A stretch of DNA of 64,000 nt from Diogma glabrata (taxonomy: Eukaryota; Arthropoda; Insecta; Diptera; Cylindrotomidae), in assembly GCA_963693315.1 (NCBI GenBank), contig OY856186.1, positions 386,368,865 through 386,432,864 of the forward strand, in the 5' to 3' direction. Position numbers and translations under genes: made by a program. The first letter of the stretch is position 1, and every line of letters begins with the position of its first letter. Below, in pieces: positions 44,317 to 56,251 of this stretch. The notes beneath the pieces were generated by a model. It saw nothing but the letters and a program-made list of their open reading frames with translations. It made no database searches and was not told the origin of the DNA.

Positions 44317-45697
44317 TTAATTTCTTAATTTAATAATAGATGTCAATAATTTAGAAGGTGGACGCGTTATCCGACCAGACCTGGTAACAAAAGTTTGAGG
44401 TTGTAAATTAAATCGCACTGTTTTTTTAATTTTGATCGGTGTGCTCGAAATTGAAATTGAAGAAGGATCGGAGTTAGAGATGTGATCCTGTTCCGTAGAA
44501 TTCGAAACAGGTATCGAAGAACAGATCTGAGGAGAACTAGATATTATCGGTGAATGGTTATTCAGGGATCGTTCAGATTTATTGCTATCCTGATAGCTGG
44601 GTTTCAAACTTTCGATACTAACTTTAACCATTCTTCCTCTAATATCTATAGTGAAAGTTTTGTCATCACGATTGATGACGAGATAGGGTCCATCGTAGGG
44701 TTGTTGCAATGACCTTCGGACCGTGTCTACTCTGAGGAAAACGTGTGAGCAGGTTTTCAGATCATTGAAAGCAAAAACGTTATCATTCGAGTGACGAGAA
44801 GAAGTAACAGGTCGGAGATTGTTGAACTGTAGCTTGAGGTTAGCTACAAAATCCGACTGTGGAACCAATGTCGTTTGTTCCGATAAAAAGTGTCCCGGCA
44901 AGCGTAAGGTAGATCCATACACTAATTCCGCGGAGGTAGATTTAAAATCTTCCCGAAAAGCTGTACGCAGTCCAAGAAGTATAGTAGGGAGAGTACGTGT
45001 CCAATCTTGTCGATCGTGACACATTATGGCCGCTTTCAATGTTCGATGAAAACGTTCGATCATGTAATGTTCGATAAATGTAATGTTAGGATTATAAGCT
45101 GTGGTTCGTCGATGTTCGAAACCTAAGAGCTTTGAAAGTTCAGAATATAGTTGTGATTCGAATTGTGACCCTCGATCGGTCACAATGAAATTTGGAACCC
45201 CGAAGCGAGATATCCACCCAGAATAAACAGCAGTGGCTACAGTTGCAGCCGTAATTTCTGAGATCGGGATTGCTTCGGGCCATCTTGTGTATCTGTCGAT
45301 CAGAGTTACACAATACCGTTGTCCTTCAGATGAAGGCATCGGTCCAATAATATCTAAATGAACTTTGGAAAATCGTTCTGAAGTTGAAGAATAATTTGAT
45401 AGAGGAGATCGAGTGTGTCTTGAAAGTTTTGATTTCTGACACTGTAAACAGTTTCGAGTCGTTTCCCGGACATCTTTTTTTATTGACGGCCAGACCACGG
45501 CGTCAGTCAGTAATTTAATAGAAGCATTGATTCCGGGATGAGAAATGTTGTGCATTTGCACGAAAACGCTTTGACGAAACTGTTTTGGAATAAATGGACG
45601 AAGTTTCCTCGTTGAAACGTCACAATAAATAAATTTGTTTGAGTCAAGGAATAGAGGAAACTGTTGGAATTTAAGCGTCGTGCTATTTTCCGAAATT
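44317..45697 (-). pseudogene. Ty3/Gypsy integrase, copy A (element 5' part lost)
   Basis: A 414-codon minus frame from Met at 45561 is open to 44317, with in-frame sequence upstream to about 45697. It has the zinc-binding HNISHPG---C--C region, then the DDE core: HLDIIGPMP (first Asp), [10 protein letters not shown] (second Asp) and [10 protein letters not shown] (Glu). The C-terminal part has PYDGPYLVI and [13 protein letters not shown], and the tail [12 protein letters not shown]. The enzyme inserts cDNA into chromosomes. RT and gag are missing, with the sequence breaking at about 45697 next to a LINE piece. A small extra segment before the Glu block ([15 protein letters not shown]) is a local microduplication absent from copy B. 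Confidence 0.9.
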
Positions 45698-45717
45698 CAG
45701 AATTCAGAAAAGAATTC

Positions 45718-46428
45718 AGTTAAAGGACTTCTTAATTAATCCGATATTCTCCAAGGTACAGCCAGAACAGAACTCAATTCTATAATCAAACAATGGCATG
45801 ACAAGTGCATGAGAAAGTCGTTTTTTTATATGCTCTGGCAGGAAATGATTCAGGCTACTAAAGCCTTCTCAAGGTAACAACGACTCTACCAATGACATAA
45901 TTAATATATTAGGTCTCCAAGACATATCACTATCAAAAATTACGCCAAGATTCTTCACCTGTGAAGCAAAAGGGATCACAGCATCGCCGGTCTTAATAGT
46001 CAACCCGTGATTGTTCAGCGATAAAGGGCAATTGAACAGCATGACCTGCGACTTAAGGGTTAAGAACCAACATATTAGAAACAGCCCAGTCAGAGATTAG
46101 TTTAAGATCAGCATTTGCTTCAAGGAAACCGATGGATGTCAAATCGTGGACAAGCATGAAGCAACTGAACGACATCAGCAAAGAGGTGGAGCACAGAATG
46201 ACAGGGAAGGGACGTAATATCGTTAATGAACGGGGAAAAAAGAAGAGGACCCGAAATGGAACCCTGAGGAACACCCTTGAGAATATTAGAAGAACTAGAT
46301 GCGGATATGCCCGAAGTAACACGCTGAGACCTATCGGACAGTTATGAAAAAACAAGGTTACAGGCACTGGATGAAAAAAAAACAGATTTAAGTTTAGAGA
46401 CCAACAATGCATGATCGATGGAGTCGAA
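45718..46428 (-). pseudogene. Jockey LINE RT fragment, same family as 39.1-40.8 kb
   Basis: It matches the 40000-40690 region closely at DNA level, for example gtcgttgttaccttgagaag-type and catggagcaactgaacg-type words, and includes gaggaacacccttgagaata. In minus frames it shows GVPQGSI-GPLLFS-FINDI with the FADD block mutated to FADVV, then FLEANADLKLISDWAVSN. Multiple frame breaks. It directly abuts the truncated Gypsy copy A on one side and a MITE on the other. Confidence 0.82.
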
Positions 46429-46548
46429 GCCAACCGTATAGGTTTTCTGTCACAATAACCCCAAATTAGGTTGTCTTTTGTTGAAAAACCAAATTTGAAG
46501 AAACAAAAACCGAATTTGAATCTATTGTGACAGAAAACATACGGTTGG
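46429..46548. mobile_element. 120-bp hairpin MITE
   Basis: GCCAACCGTATAGGTTTTCT and the following gtcacaata are mirrored at 46520-46548 with one mismatch, giving a stem of about 29 bp. The loop also has inverted aaccaaattt/aatttggtt-like words. No ORF. Confidence 0.85.
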
Positions 46549-46629
46549 CACAAAACAGGTTGTAGTGGCTGAATTTTTACTTCCAGTGTACGATTAACGA
46601 CCACAAGTCTTCTCTAAGCTACTCGTCGT

Positions 46630-47215
46630 CAGTTGTAGCTTTTCTTCTTCACAATTGCTAAATTTAATGTCAGCGACTTGTTCACTGACTGCAGAATTCT
46701 TCTACAACAATAGATTCGTATAACATTGCCAACAGGTTGTATAACAGTCGTATAACAGTCGTATAACATTGCCAACATCGGTTTGAGGTAGCTCATTGTC
46801 AGCATGAGATTCGTTAGAATCAGTTTCTTTTTCATCATCATCTTCGGGGTATTCCGGGGCAATATGTCCAAAATTATTACACTCAAAACTCTTAACCCCT
46901 TTATTCTTATTCGGACATCTTCTTGATGAATGTCCGTTCTCTTCACAATTATAGCACAGAAAACCAGTTCTGATTGTAGCTAGTTTTCCAATTGCGTTGT
47001 TGTTGTCTATCTTAAATTGGGAATACAACTTCAGTTTTTGCACAAACTCGTCAACCGTTGTAGATGTATACAATAACAACTTGTTAATTGCAGTATCCAC
47101 GATATCTTTAGATGTGTACTCAATCACAGATTGATCTTCTACTCCATCCATAAATCCAAGTTCACGCATTAACATGAAATAATTCTCCAAACTTTCATCA
47201 TTCGCCTATGTATCT
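46630..47215 (-). pseudogene. Retrotransposon gag with two CCHC-like zinc knuckles
   Basis: The minus frame 47190-46702 starts MENYFMLMRELGFMDGVEDQ, followed by SVIEYTSKDIVD and a VDEFVQKLKLYSQF block, as in the C-terminal capsid of Ty3/Gypsy gag. Next come FLCYNCEENGHSSRRCPN (intact CX2CX4HX4C knuckle) and FECNNFGHIAPEYPE, where the first and last Cys of the second knuckle are lost. An acidic DDDEKETDS segment follows. The frame ends in a short direct repeat (tcgtataacagtcgtataac). It would bind RNA in the particle. It is isolated from pol and not clearly one of the three Gypsy families here. Confidence 0.75.
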
Positions 47216-47469
47216 CTACACTACTTATTTTTCAGAAAAATCCGAAAATTGATGATCTTTAAACTTTCTAAAAGTTATTAGATCAGTTTTCAGCTTTAAA
47301 TTTCTTTTGTTTGTGTGTCCAATTCATTTGGCCTCCTTTCGATCTCTTCGACTAAAGATTGAATTCTGTAATTTGATTCACCATCAAATGTTGTTATAGA
47401 ATTTCGGACATCATTGTATCGAATTGCTTCCATATTTTTCATTCTCATCCACCATCTGTGTTTCTTTAT

Positions 47470-47640
47470 ATATTTTTTTTTTTAATAAAATGTGTTGTGT
47501 AGTAGGAATTACAATATGTGTCACAATAACACATAAAAACCTTTTAAGACCAAGGTCCCACAACAACATACGTTCAAAGGTGTTGATGGATGTAAATCTT
47601 TCTTTTTTTTGTTTTTTATATTTTTTGTTAAAGAATGGAT
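47470..47640 (-). mobile_element. 3' end of Jockey LINE (family of 6.2-7.6 kb)
   Basis: Minus-strand words gtatgttgttgtgggacc, ggtcttaaaaggttt, tgtgttattgtgacac and taattcctactacacaaca repeat the 3' ends at 7110-7220 and 7460-7575 in the opposite orientation. Confidence 0.75.
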
Positions 47641-47671
47641 AACTAAACAAAAAATCCTATCACTGACAAAA

Positions 47672-47918
47672 CGTCGCTTTAATAATGAAACAACGTATGC
47701 TATTTATACGTTGTTTTTATATAATAGGTGCGCTGCATTCCCCATAAGGGTATCTTTGAATTGGCGTTTTTACATTTTCGAATTATTTTATGACTGGGGG
47801 TAAAAATTAATAAATTATAAATTAACGTCCATGCAAATGCATGCGCACATCAAACTTTAAACTCAAATATCTCGAAACTATACTTTTGCGTATACGCCAT
47901 TTCATTATTAAAGCGACG
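47672..47918. mobile_element. 247-bp MITE
   Basis: Terminal repeats CGTCGCTTTAATAATGAAA and its complement at 47900-47918 are exact over 19 bp, then continue imperfectly (acgtatgc/gcgtatacgc). No ORF. Target duplication not clear (A-rich flanks). Confidence 0.85.
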
Positions 47919-48127
47919 AAAATATGACATAGGCCAATATTTTATGATAGAATAGAGAAAATAAAAGTAAATAGCAAATTTTTACAAAAATTTGATGAAA
48001 CAAAACAAAAATGTAGTTGCCAATAATCCAGCCGGTTACATATTCCTTGATCCCGTGACGCATTGTCTTTCTTGAAGATTAAAGTCCACACATAGTTATA
48101 TGAAGGCTCGTTTCTTCAAGGAAGCAA

Positions 48128-48245
48128 TAGCGTCTCATCATCAAGGATTATTTCACGGCTAAGATTGAGAGTGCTACCGTTGACTGAATACAGTTCATCC
48201 GCCACCACCCCTAAGATGTCACCTTGGCTAGTGATATCTCACTGC
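48128..48245 (-). other. Exon-like repeat, copy 2
   Basis: The minus frame reads DITSQGDILGVVADELYSVN then GSTLNLSREIILDDETLLLP and a stop. A cag acceptor-like trinucleotide immediately precedes it. It is the counterpart of 11150-11275. Family unrecognised. Confidence 0.4.
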
Positions 48246-49061
48246 TCACTTCTTTCTCCTTAATCAATAATATTGGCCTGATTTTCATCGTCGCCAGAAT
48301 CTCTCCTTTTAGAATTGATTTTAATGTGTTTTAATTCGCGTCGCATTTCTTTTAATTATAGTAAACTTTGTTTCCCAAATCAGTTGCATTCGACGTACCT
48401 GGTTGCTGATCATTCAAAAATTTTATTTAAGCTCGATTGAAATCTTTGTGGAAATCTTTCCTCATCAAATGTTCCAAAACAAACCATACACGTTAAACCG
48501 TTATTATTTCATAAAATACCGGACAAAATATTAAATTATTTTTGCGTCTATTTTCACCAAAAATAAAAGGTTTTTCTTAAAATTTTTGTATCCAAGTCCT
48601 AAATCCAGTGCGAGGTTTAGATATTATTATAATCTAAAAAAGGTGCCACTCCTAAGCCAATATCGTTTCAATGTTGAATACAAAATATTTTAAACAACTG
48701 TAAAATCCACTGATGAGTTTCTGCGATGACCTGTTTCAAAGATGACTTATCGCTTCTTCCCGGACGGGCCCTAAAAAATTGTACGATTTCATGGATTTCT
48801 TTCCAGACATTTATATAATAAATTCAACTTGCAAAACTTTACTTCAAAATAATTTTATTTTATTGATGTTATACGGCCAAAATCAAATAAAGAACTACCT
48901 CAGCTATATAGTTTGAAATCAATCCAGGAAAGGTCGGTTTACCGATATTTAAATTTAAATTATCATAATATTAAGAAAATTATGGAAAATTAATATTATT
49001 TTTTACACATAAGTCAAATATTTAAATTTTCTGATTTTCGAAGTGAAAACTTCTTTAATAC
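48246..49061. other. AT-rich stretch, no gene seen
   Basis: No supported gene or repeat. Confidence 0.5.
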
Positions 49062-50120
49062 ACCAGGGTCGATAATTTTTGAAAACAAAACAAATAATAG
49101 TAGGATGAAACCCATTAAAAAAGGAGGAGAATATTATAAGAATGAAAGGAAAAATAATTTACGGGCGCTCTGAGGTCGGGAAGGGGAAGGGGTGAGTTTT
49201 TAAGGGTAAAAAACGGTTTATCTCGATTTCCGGCAAAACTAAAAGTCCTATGGAAAAAAGTTAAAAGGCAAAGTTGTCGGTAATAAAAAGATCTAAAACT
49301 TTTGGATAGACACTTTTTTCACATAACCTCAAAATTTATGTGAAAAATTCAAAAGTTTTTGGTTTTTTATCTTTATCTTTTACAAAAAAAATTTTTTTTT
49401 CACGAAATTTGGTGAAAACTTACCTTTTTATGTTGAAATATTTATTTTTTCACCTTATTTTGAATTAATATCGAAAAAGCACCCTAATTTTCAATCGAAA
49501 GTTCAATTCATTTTTTGTATTTTCTGAGAAGATTTACTATAGTTATATATTTTTTTTTCACCATCGGAAAGTAGAGATTTCAACGAACAGAAACCATACC
49601 AACTTTTTGAAAAAAGTTGATATTTTGACGGGTGAATTTTCGATTGAAAATTAAGGTGCTTTTTCGATATTAATTCAAAATAAAGTGAAAAAACAAATAT
49701 TTCAAAACAAATAAATTACAGCGTATTTGGGACATAAAAAGGTAAGTTTTCACAAAATTTCGTGAAAAAAAAATTGTTTTGTAAAAGATAAAAATAAAAA
49801 ACCAAAAACTTGGTTTTTTGAATTTTTCACATAAATTTTGAGGTTATGTGAAAAAAGTGTCTATCCAAAAGTTTTAGATCTTTTTATTACCTACAACTTT
49901 GCCATTTAACTTTTTTCCATAGGACTTTTAGTTTTGCCGGAAATCGAGATAAACCGATTTTTACCCTTAAAAACCCTTTTTACCCTTCCCTTTCCCGACC
50001 TCAGATCGCCCGCAAATTATTTTTCCTTTCATTTTTATAATATTCTCCTCCTTTTCTAATGGGTTTCATCCTACTATTATTTTTTTTTACTTTTTATTAT
50101 TTTAAGGCTTCTACCCTGGT
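49062..50120. mobile_element. ~1.06-kb foldback element
   Basis: Arms run from ACCAGGGT at 49062 and ACCCTGGT at 50120. After a poorly matched ~25 bp they pair almost continuously for about 450 bases (words aataatagtaggatgaaacc, ttatctcgatttccggcaaa, acttttggatagacac, ttaattttcaatcgaaa). The unpaired loop is about 130 bases (49500-49635). No transposase. If transcribed it would fold into a long near-perfect double-stranded RNA. Confidence 0.88.
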
Positions 50121-50539
50121 CTATAAGTGCGTTGAGCGATCTTGTATGGGGAAAAAATTATCTATTTGCGAGATCGTCACGCTGTAGCTATATAAAAAAA
50201 TATTAAAAGAGAGATTGAAATAAATTGTAATCGTTTGTTATTTTCTAATTTTGCAAAACAAAAAATTCTTTATGTTTTTAATAAAGAAAACCCAAGGAAT
50301 ATTTTATTTTGTTTTATTTACATTTACAGTTGTTTATTTTGCAATTTAAACATTAATGTGCAATACTAACTTTGACAGATTTTGTCAAGTTGCACGATAA
50401 TGAAACGATTAGTTTTTGATATTGAAGAAAGTGATCTTGGAGTCTGTTGAGGGAGTCTGTTGAGGACCTGGTTATTTGAACGTTCAATTCCTTCAAGCTA
50501 TAATTAGCGGTTTTAATTCAAGTTGGTAAATCAATCAAC

Positions 50540-50640
50540 CAAAACAATTCTGCATCCCAATTCTCTGTCTTTCACTTCCGATATTTTATTTTATACATTT
50601 TACAACTGTTCGTATACTACAGCCTATTTTCATTTCAATA
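50540..50640 (-). repeat. Fragment of the 626-bp repeat family
   Basis: The minus strand reads atatcggaagtgaaagacag and attgggatgcagaattg, followed in order by the aggctgtag--t landmark. This is an isolated partial unit of the 7.8-10.9 kb array. Confidence 0.65.
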
Positions 50641-50679
50641 CAAGCTCAATTTCGCCAAAAGTATTTCACGTTTCACGTA

Positions 50680-50960
50680 TCTTCCTCGAATTGACCTAAC
50701 TCTCAATTCGATAAGCGTATTTTCCAAATCTCCTTCTAGATTCGATCACTGATTAGTAAGTAAAAACACCACGTTTTATTAATATTCAACACCTTTAATT
50801 TGTTTCACAACAACAAGGAAATAAAATAGCAAACACTATTCCTATCTAGAATATTCTTTTAGTAGCTTCAGAAACTCCAACGGTTGATTGTAGAAATTTC
50901 CAGTACAACACAGTGTTCAAAATAATACTCAATATTCCTTTTAAATATCACTTAAAACTT
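50680..50960 (-). mobile_element. Partial LTR of Gypsy family 1
   Basis: The words gacctaactctcaattcgat, tcgatcactgattagtaag, ttcagaaactccaacggttg and attgtagaaatttccagtac follow 16040-16260 in order and orientation. No gag is attached; it may be a decayed solo LTR. Confidence 0.75.
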
Positions 50961-52213
50961 TAGTCACAATTAAAAATAACTTTAATTCTATTTACACGGT
51001 TTTATGTTTACGATACAGCGTTTTGTTTACAATTAATTCACTTATCATAATCACATTCCCCTAAACTGTTTACAATGTCGCAGTCTAATCTAGATTAATA
51101 CTTATTTTGCAAAAGAAATTCATTAAATATAATTCTGCTTAATTTTTCGATAATTTAATGTAAATCCAAAATGTCTTTACAAAGAAAACTCGAGAAATCC
51201 TAAATAAACGACGTCATTATTTATTTTGTTTTTTTTATTTAATGTTTTTTCTTTGATTCTTTTCCTTTTCGACGAAAACAATGTGACGATAATTTTAGTT
51301 TTGAAATATTGTGTAATGCATAGGTGAAATTGAAGTTGAATACAATTTTGTTTTGTATTTCATTGCGATTATGTAGAATTATTCGTAACAATATTTTTCG
51401 TTGTAGTTTTTTCTAAAACTGTTTCTATCGCAACAGTTAGCCGTGAATCTATGGCAACAGTTAATCTATATAACAACAGTTAGCCATGAAATGAAGTATT
51501 TAATGTATTTTCACAACCATGTTTTTTTCAGAAGTGATGGTGAAGTCAGACAATGCACCATCGTTACCACTATTTGCTTTATCATTCTGACGTAAGATAA
51601 TTTTTATATTTACATAGCATATAAAAATAGCATTACAAACAAAAATTACAATTCTTTAAAAAAAAATTCCAAAAAAACTGCTAAATCATCCAAATGCCCT
51701 GTTTTTAAAAGAATATGTTTAAAGTTGGAGTTACTGAATTAAGTTGAATATTTATTTTGAATCAAAATACCCTTTCATCACACCTTGTGTCGCCGTTACT
51801 GGTAATTACTTACGGCCCTAATGATCGGTAAGTATCTACTTACCGATAAGTGAATTGTGAGCTATATGTTTGTTTGTGAATCAGTAAACATGAAAAACCG
51901 CCTAATCGTGCAAAAATTATTAAAAATTCAACAAAAGTTTAGCTTTAACTTGAAACAAAACTTAGCCACGACAGGGTTAATATGCCCATACTTCAAAATT
52001 TCTGAAATGATAGTTAGTAAATATTTTTGTATATATACAAATGACCTTTCTTTCCAAAATCTGGATTATCTGATAGTTATCAGATCGTTTTTAAAGCTTT
52101 TATTTACATTGTTTTTAGCTCTAAGGTGTTAGTTGGATGCGAACAACATTCCGTCGAATATGTAAAATAGTTAAATTAATTTAGTGTAGTTTTATTTATT
52201 CGTACGTTTGAAG
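50961..52213. other. AT-rich stretch before a possible host exon
   Basis: Mostly unassigned. A 91-codon plus frame (51857-52132) shows no family. The last ~150 bases could be the promoter and 5' UTR of the candidate exon at 52214. Confidence 0.4.
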
Positions 52214-52286
52214 ATGTCTGCAAGTGGAGAGGTCTTAGAGGACAAAAATAGTGGTTTTAAAATGGAAAATGAAGAAACGAAAATAG
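52214..52286 (+). CDS. Candidate host first coding exon with GTAAGT donor
   Basis: ATG at 52214 opens 24 codons (MSASGEVLEDKNSGFKMENE and so on) rich in Glu, Lys, Asn and Ser, then one extra base and an exact consensus 5' splice site, g|GTAAGT, at 52287. Composition and the strong donor are what a first exon of a nuclear or regulatory protein gene would look like. No family can be named from 24 residues. The next exon was not found; the intron would contain or precede Gypsy copy B at 53117-58370 in the same orientation. Upstream sequence lacks a clear TATA box. The evidence could be chance. Confidence 0.35.
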
Positions 52287-53116
52287 GTAAGTAAAAATTT
52301 ACTAAGTTTTAGTTGAAGTTTTCTTTGGGCTTGTGATGAAAATAGTGAAATAAAAAAATTTGTCTGTTTCTTATTAATTGTGACTTTATTTAATTACTTA
52401 ACTGTTTATGTATATTTATTTGAGTTGTTTTCAATTTCAAAGATAGAACTTCGGTTGATATGTTATACTTGTTATGTTATACTTTGGCAACTCCCGATGT
52501 AGTAGCATGGATAGACTCGCTCGATGTAAACATCTAATGTTCAAATGTACTGCCCAATGTTCAAATATTTTACTTTTTAATTTACTTAAAAGACACGCAA
52601 TCAAATCGATTGTAAGTTCATTTAATGTGTATCCATGTATTGTTTTAGGTAGATTTCATAGAAGAGTCTACCTATTTTTAAGTTTTATTTTTTAATGTGT
52701 CACAAGAAGGAACCATACGCTAAATAAATGAAAAAAAATGTTATATTTAATTTTTCTGCTTCATTATTTAAAGAAAAAAGTGTAGCATCCACAGTATTTT
52801 TCCTATTTTACGCTCTATTCAATCGAACTGCCAAAGACAGGACAAGATACAATTGTGCTCGATCTACAACCTACATTTTATTTAGGATTTGGTTCGTAAC
52901 TAAGCTGTCAGAGTCACAAATAAGTTGTCGTGGCAATATTTTGGCGAAATATTAAAACAACAAATATAATTATAGAAATGTGTTATTAGATAGTAGCAAA
53001 CCCTTTTGCTAACAGAATACTAGAACGATAGTCGAAGTATAAGCAATTGCAGGAGTATAACCAAGGTGTATACGTGGAAACAAAATAAGCTTTTAGTTCC
53101 TAATGAAGATTACTTT
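52287..53116. other. Unassigned AT-rich sequence (possible intron)
   Basis: Contains a short aggtagattt hairpin near 52649-52675 like the ends of the 31003-32519 insertion, and a 75-codon plus frame (52728-52955) I do not recognise. Confidence 0.4.
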
Positions 53117-53572
53117 TGTGGCGTACGTTTAAACTTAAAAATTTTAATCATAAAAAATTGAAACAAGAAAAGCTTTTCAGTTTTCTTTAGAGTAAGAATT
53201 CTTTTTCATTCTGATGTGCATTATTAAACAAATTATTTAATTAGTTTAGTCATCTTGTGTTTAATTGCCTAAATTGTAAAATATCAAGTTGAATTATTAA
53301 ATTATTTGCATCTATCAGTAATTTCATTATCCATACATCATCCATAAAAGTTCAAAGGATAATGAATATACTATCAACTGATTATTTCAAACAAATTTCT
53401 GATTGTTACATAATCTAATTGAGGATACATAAGTCGTAAATCAATGCTTCCATCGAGTTTTCTTTTACGCATAATTTAATGAAGAAAACGTTTGAAGTAA
53501 CAACGTGAGTATAGGGCGAATCACTAGCTATACACAATTGAATATTTATATAGCGCGAATTACAAGCTATAA
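53117..53572 (+). mobile_element. 5' LTR of Gypsy family 3, copy B
   Basis: It starts TGTGGCGTACGTTTAAAC, matching the 3' LTR at 58258, and ends gcgcgaattacaagctata, matching copy A. It carries the ctagctata/gcgaat repeats near its end. Confidence 0.85.
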
Positions 53573-53573
53573 T

Positions 53574-53587
53574 TGGTGACCCCGAAC
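53574..53587 (+). other. Primer-binding site
   Basis: TGGTGACCCCGAAC directly after the 5' LTR; a TGG start is expected for pairing with the CCA end of a tRNA. The tRNA was not identified. Confidence 0.65.
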
Positions 53588-53871
53588 ACAAACAACACAA
53601 GGATTATAGAAAACAAAAATTAAGGAACACAACATTGAAGAACCAAGTATTGGAATACAATTCCTTAATTTTATTATTTGTTTTATTGTTGATTTATTAA
53701 TATTCTATTATTATTACTCTTACTTTACTTATATTACTATTATTAATTTTTTGTTTGTTTTTAAAGAAAGAGCATTTTCTTTATTATGAAAATGTGAATA
53801 TTTCCGATGAAATTTTTGCTTATCTTGTTTAAAACTGTATCTTTACGAATTACGATACATACAAAATATTT

Positions 53872-54655
53872 TTGGCTTTCGCGATATTATTTTTATTTAA
53901 ATATTCTTTTAAATGGTTGACTCGGTTCCTCCAGTACCTGGAGAGACCCCCCAAAATGTTTTCGCAACGCGAACTAAATGACGCGATTGCACGAGCTGTA
54001 GCACTAGCTACCCAAAATCAAATTTCTCCTATTATCGACGATCAAGAACCTTGTAGCAGTAATGCTATACCTATACCAAAAAGCGACAACCTACTCCCTT
54101 TTGGCATACTCAACCTGATTTATGGTTTCTCACGCTCGAAGCTCAATTTAGTAGCGATCGAGTCACGAGTCAAAAGTTCAAATTTAGAACTTTTTGTCGC
54201 GCTCTCACCCCGGAGTTGGCCCAACTAGCTAGCGATATCATCGCACAACTTGATCCTAATCGTCCATATGATTCAATTAAACAAGCAATTCTCACTCGGT
54301 TAGGAAAATCTAATACTGACCGCATTCGTACCATGCTCCGTGGGATGGATCTTGGCGATAAATGCCCATCCGAATTGTTGCGGGCAATGAGAAGTGAAGC
54401 AAAACAAAATTGTTCTGATGACACACTGAGAGTTCTATGGAGCGAAAAACTCCCTCCTCGTGAAAACCGTCATTGCTCCTATTAATGACGTTCTTGACGC
54501 TGTAGCCGTCACTGCAGATGCTGTATTCAGCGCTTTGATGACTCCATCAATTTTCCAAGTTGCACAACCTTCGCAACACTTTGAATCTTCCAATGATAAT
54601 TCTGCTAAATCAAATTTGGAAATCTCTTTATTGCAACAGCAATTTAAAATTTAGA
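53872..54655 (+). pseudogene. Gypsy family 3 gag (copy B)
   Basis: The first part in one frame reads MFSQRELNDAIARAVALATQ. After a shift near 54090 the capsid continues as WFLTLEAQFSSDRVTSQKFK, then RALTPELAQLASDIIAQLDP, YDSIKQAILTRLGKS and RGMDLGDKCPSELLRAMRSE. This is the W---LE--F----I---TK---V---L------V-DI---P----Y--LK--LI-R pattern of Gypsy gag that lacks zinc knuckles. A further shift follows near 54465. Gag would form the particle; breaks prevent it. pol begins about 300 bases later. Confidence 0.8.
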
Positions 54656-54946
54656 ACTACAGAATAAAAAGCTGGAAATTCAATTATCGGCAATTAGCCA
54701 AAAATTATCCAATTCATCTAGATCAAGATCTAGAACTCCCTCTAGAGGTAATGACCGCAGATCGCGATCTAACTCAAGACCTCCACATTTTTTTCAGGGC
54801 ATTTGTTTCTATCACCATCGATTCGGTGACCTTGCTCAAAAATGCCATCCTGATTGTTCTCGTTATGCTTTTTTCTCTCCTAATTCAAAAAACTAAATGG
54901 CTCACCGCATTTAGCGGAATGCGGTGCCTGCCACAATAATTACCGT

Positions 54947-56250
54947 TTGATGGTTTATGATACCATCACAAATCTCAAATTTCTTATCGATACCGGTGCC
55001 GAGGTATCTGTAATTCCAGCTACTTCGGCTCAGAAGCTCAGTGTGAAATCAGACTTCACTCTTATTGCTGCGAATTCTACTACCGTGTCCACTTATGGGA
55101 CGAAAACTTTAACGTTGAGTTTAGGTCTTCGACGTTCATTCGTTCACTCTTTCATCATCGCCAGTGTCTCGGTTCCGATAATTGGCGCTGAATTTTTAAA
55201 CAAATACGGTATTCTGGTTGATATTAAACAGAAACGAATTATCGACCCACTGTCTGATATTTTCACATCAGCAGTCACAGCTCCTATCTCTACTACTTCA
55301 TTGTCCGTTCTTATCAATGATAAATTTGAGTTCAAAGAATTGACCTTTGACTCGGGTCTCTCTTCAGCTGTGAAACACAATGTGACACATGCGATTATAA
55401 CTACTGGACCAACAGTCTCCTGCAAAACTCGCAGACTAGCAGCTGACAAACTTAAAGCTGCAAAAACTGAATTTGACTATATGCTAGAAGAAGGAATCTG
55501 TAGACCCTCTAGTAGTCAATGGTCCAGTCCCCTTCACTTGGGCGAAAAGAAAACAGGTGGTTTTCGTGTTTGCGGTGATTACCGTGGCTTAAATAAAGTT
55601 ACAGTCCCCGACAAATACAACATTCCTTTTCTTCAGGATTTTTCGAAACAACTTGCAGGTTGCACTATTTTCTCGACTATCGACCTAGTGCGAGCTTACC
55701 ACCAAATTCCTATTGAGCCGTCTGATATTCCTAAGACAGTTATCACTACACCATTCGGACTTTTCGAGTTCACACGAATGGGATTCGGTTTAAGAAACGC
55801 TGGTCAAACGTTTCAGCGACATATGCACACCATTTTACGTGGTTTAGATATCTGCTTCGTCTATTTAGACGATCTACTTGTCGCATCTAAGTCCTATGTC
55901 GAACACTTAGGACATCTTAAGGTCATCTTTTAAAAATTGCAAGATGCTGGTATGATCATCAACCTTAACAAGTGCAACTTCGCACAACACGAAATTAATT
56001 TCTTAGGTCATACCATCGATTCTAACGGCATTAGACCAACAAAAGAACGAGTGGATGTTATTTCCGATTTTCCCACTCCTCAAATGGTCAAACAACTACG
56101 TCAATTTCTATCGACGTTTCATTCCTCACGCTGCTGGTGATCAAGCCATTTTAAATGATTTCTTGAAAAGAACGACAAACGACCTATTAACTGGTCAGAA
56201 TCTTCTCTTCGAGCTTTTACAAATTGTAAAAAGCAACTCAGCGATGCTAC
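54947..56250 (+). pseudogene. Gypsy family 3 protease and reverse transcriptase (copy B)
   Basis: The 328-codon frame from 54947 opens with an aspartic protease, [15 protein letters not shown] (catalytic DTGA) and [14 protein letters not shown] (flap/ILG-like). RT follows, with [49 protein letters not shown] (motif A Asp), [13 protein letters not shown] and [11 protein letters not shown] (catalytic YLDD). A stop at 55931-55933 interrupts it. The same frame continues with NLNKCNFAQHEINFLGH and IRPTKERVDVI, then shifts near 56105 and 56200 (FYRRFIPHAA). It makes cDNA from element RNA in the particle; as read it would give only a truncated product. Confidence 0.9.
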
Positions 56251-56251
56251 G

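Noticed and set aside
44819..45019. Plus-strand frame antisense to integrase, repeated at 57394-57594 on minus
   Set aside because: Antisense shadow conserved only because the Gypsy integrase beneath it is conserved.
52728..52955. 75-codon plus frame as a host gene
   Set aside because: No start context, splice sites or recognised domain; kept only as an unassigned region.
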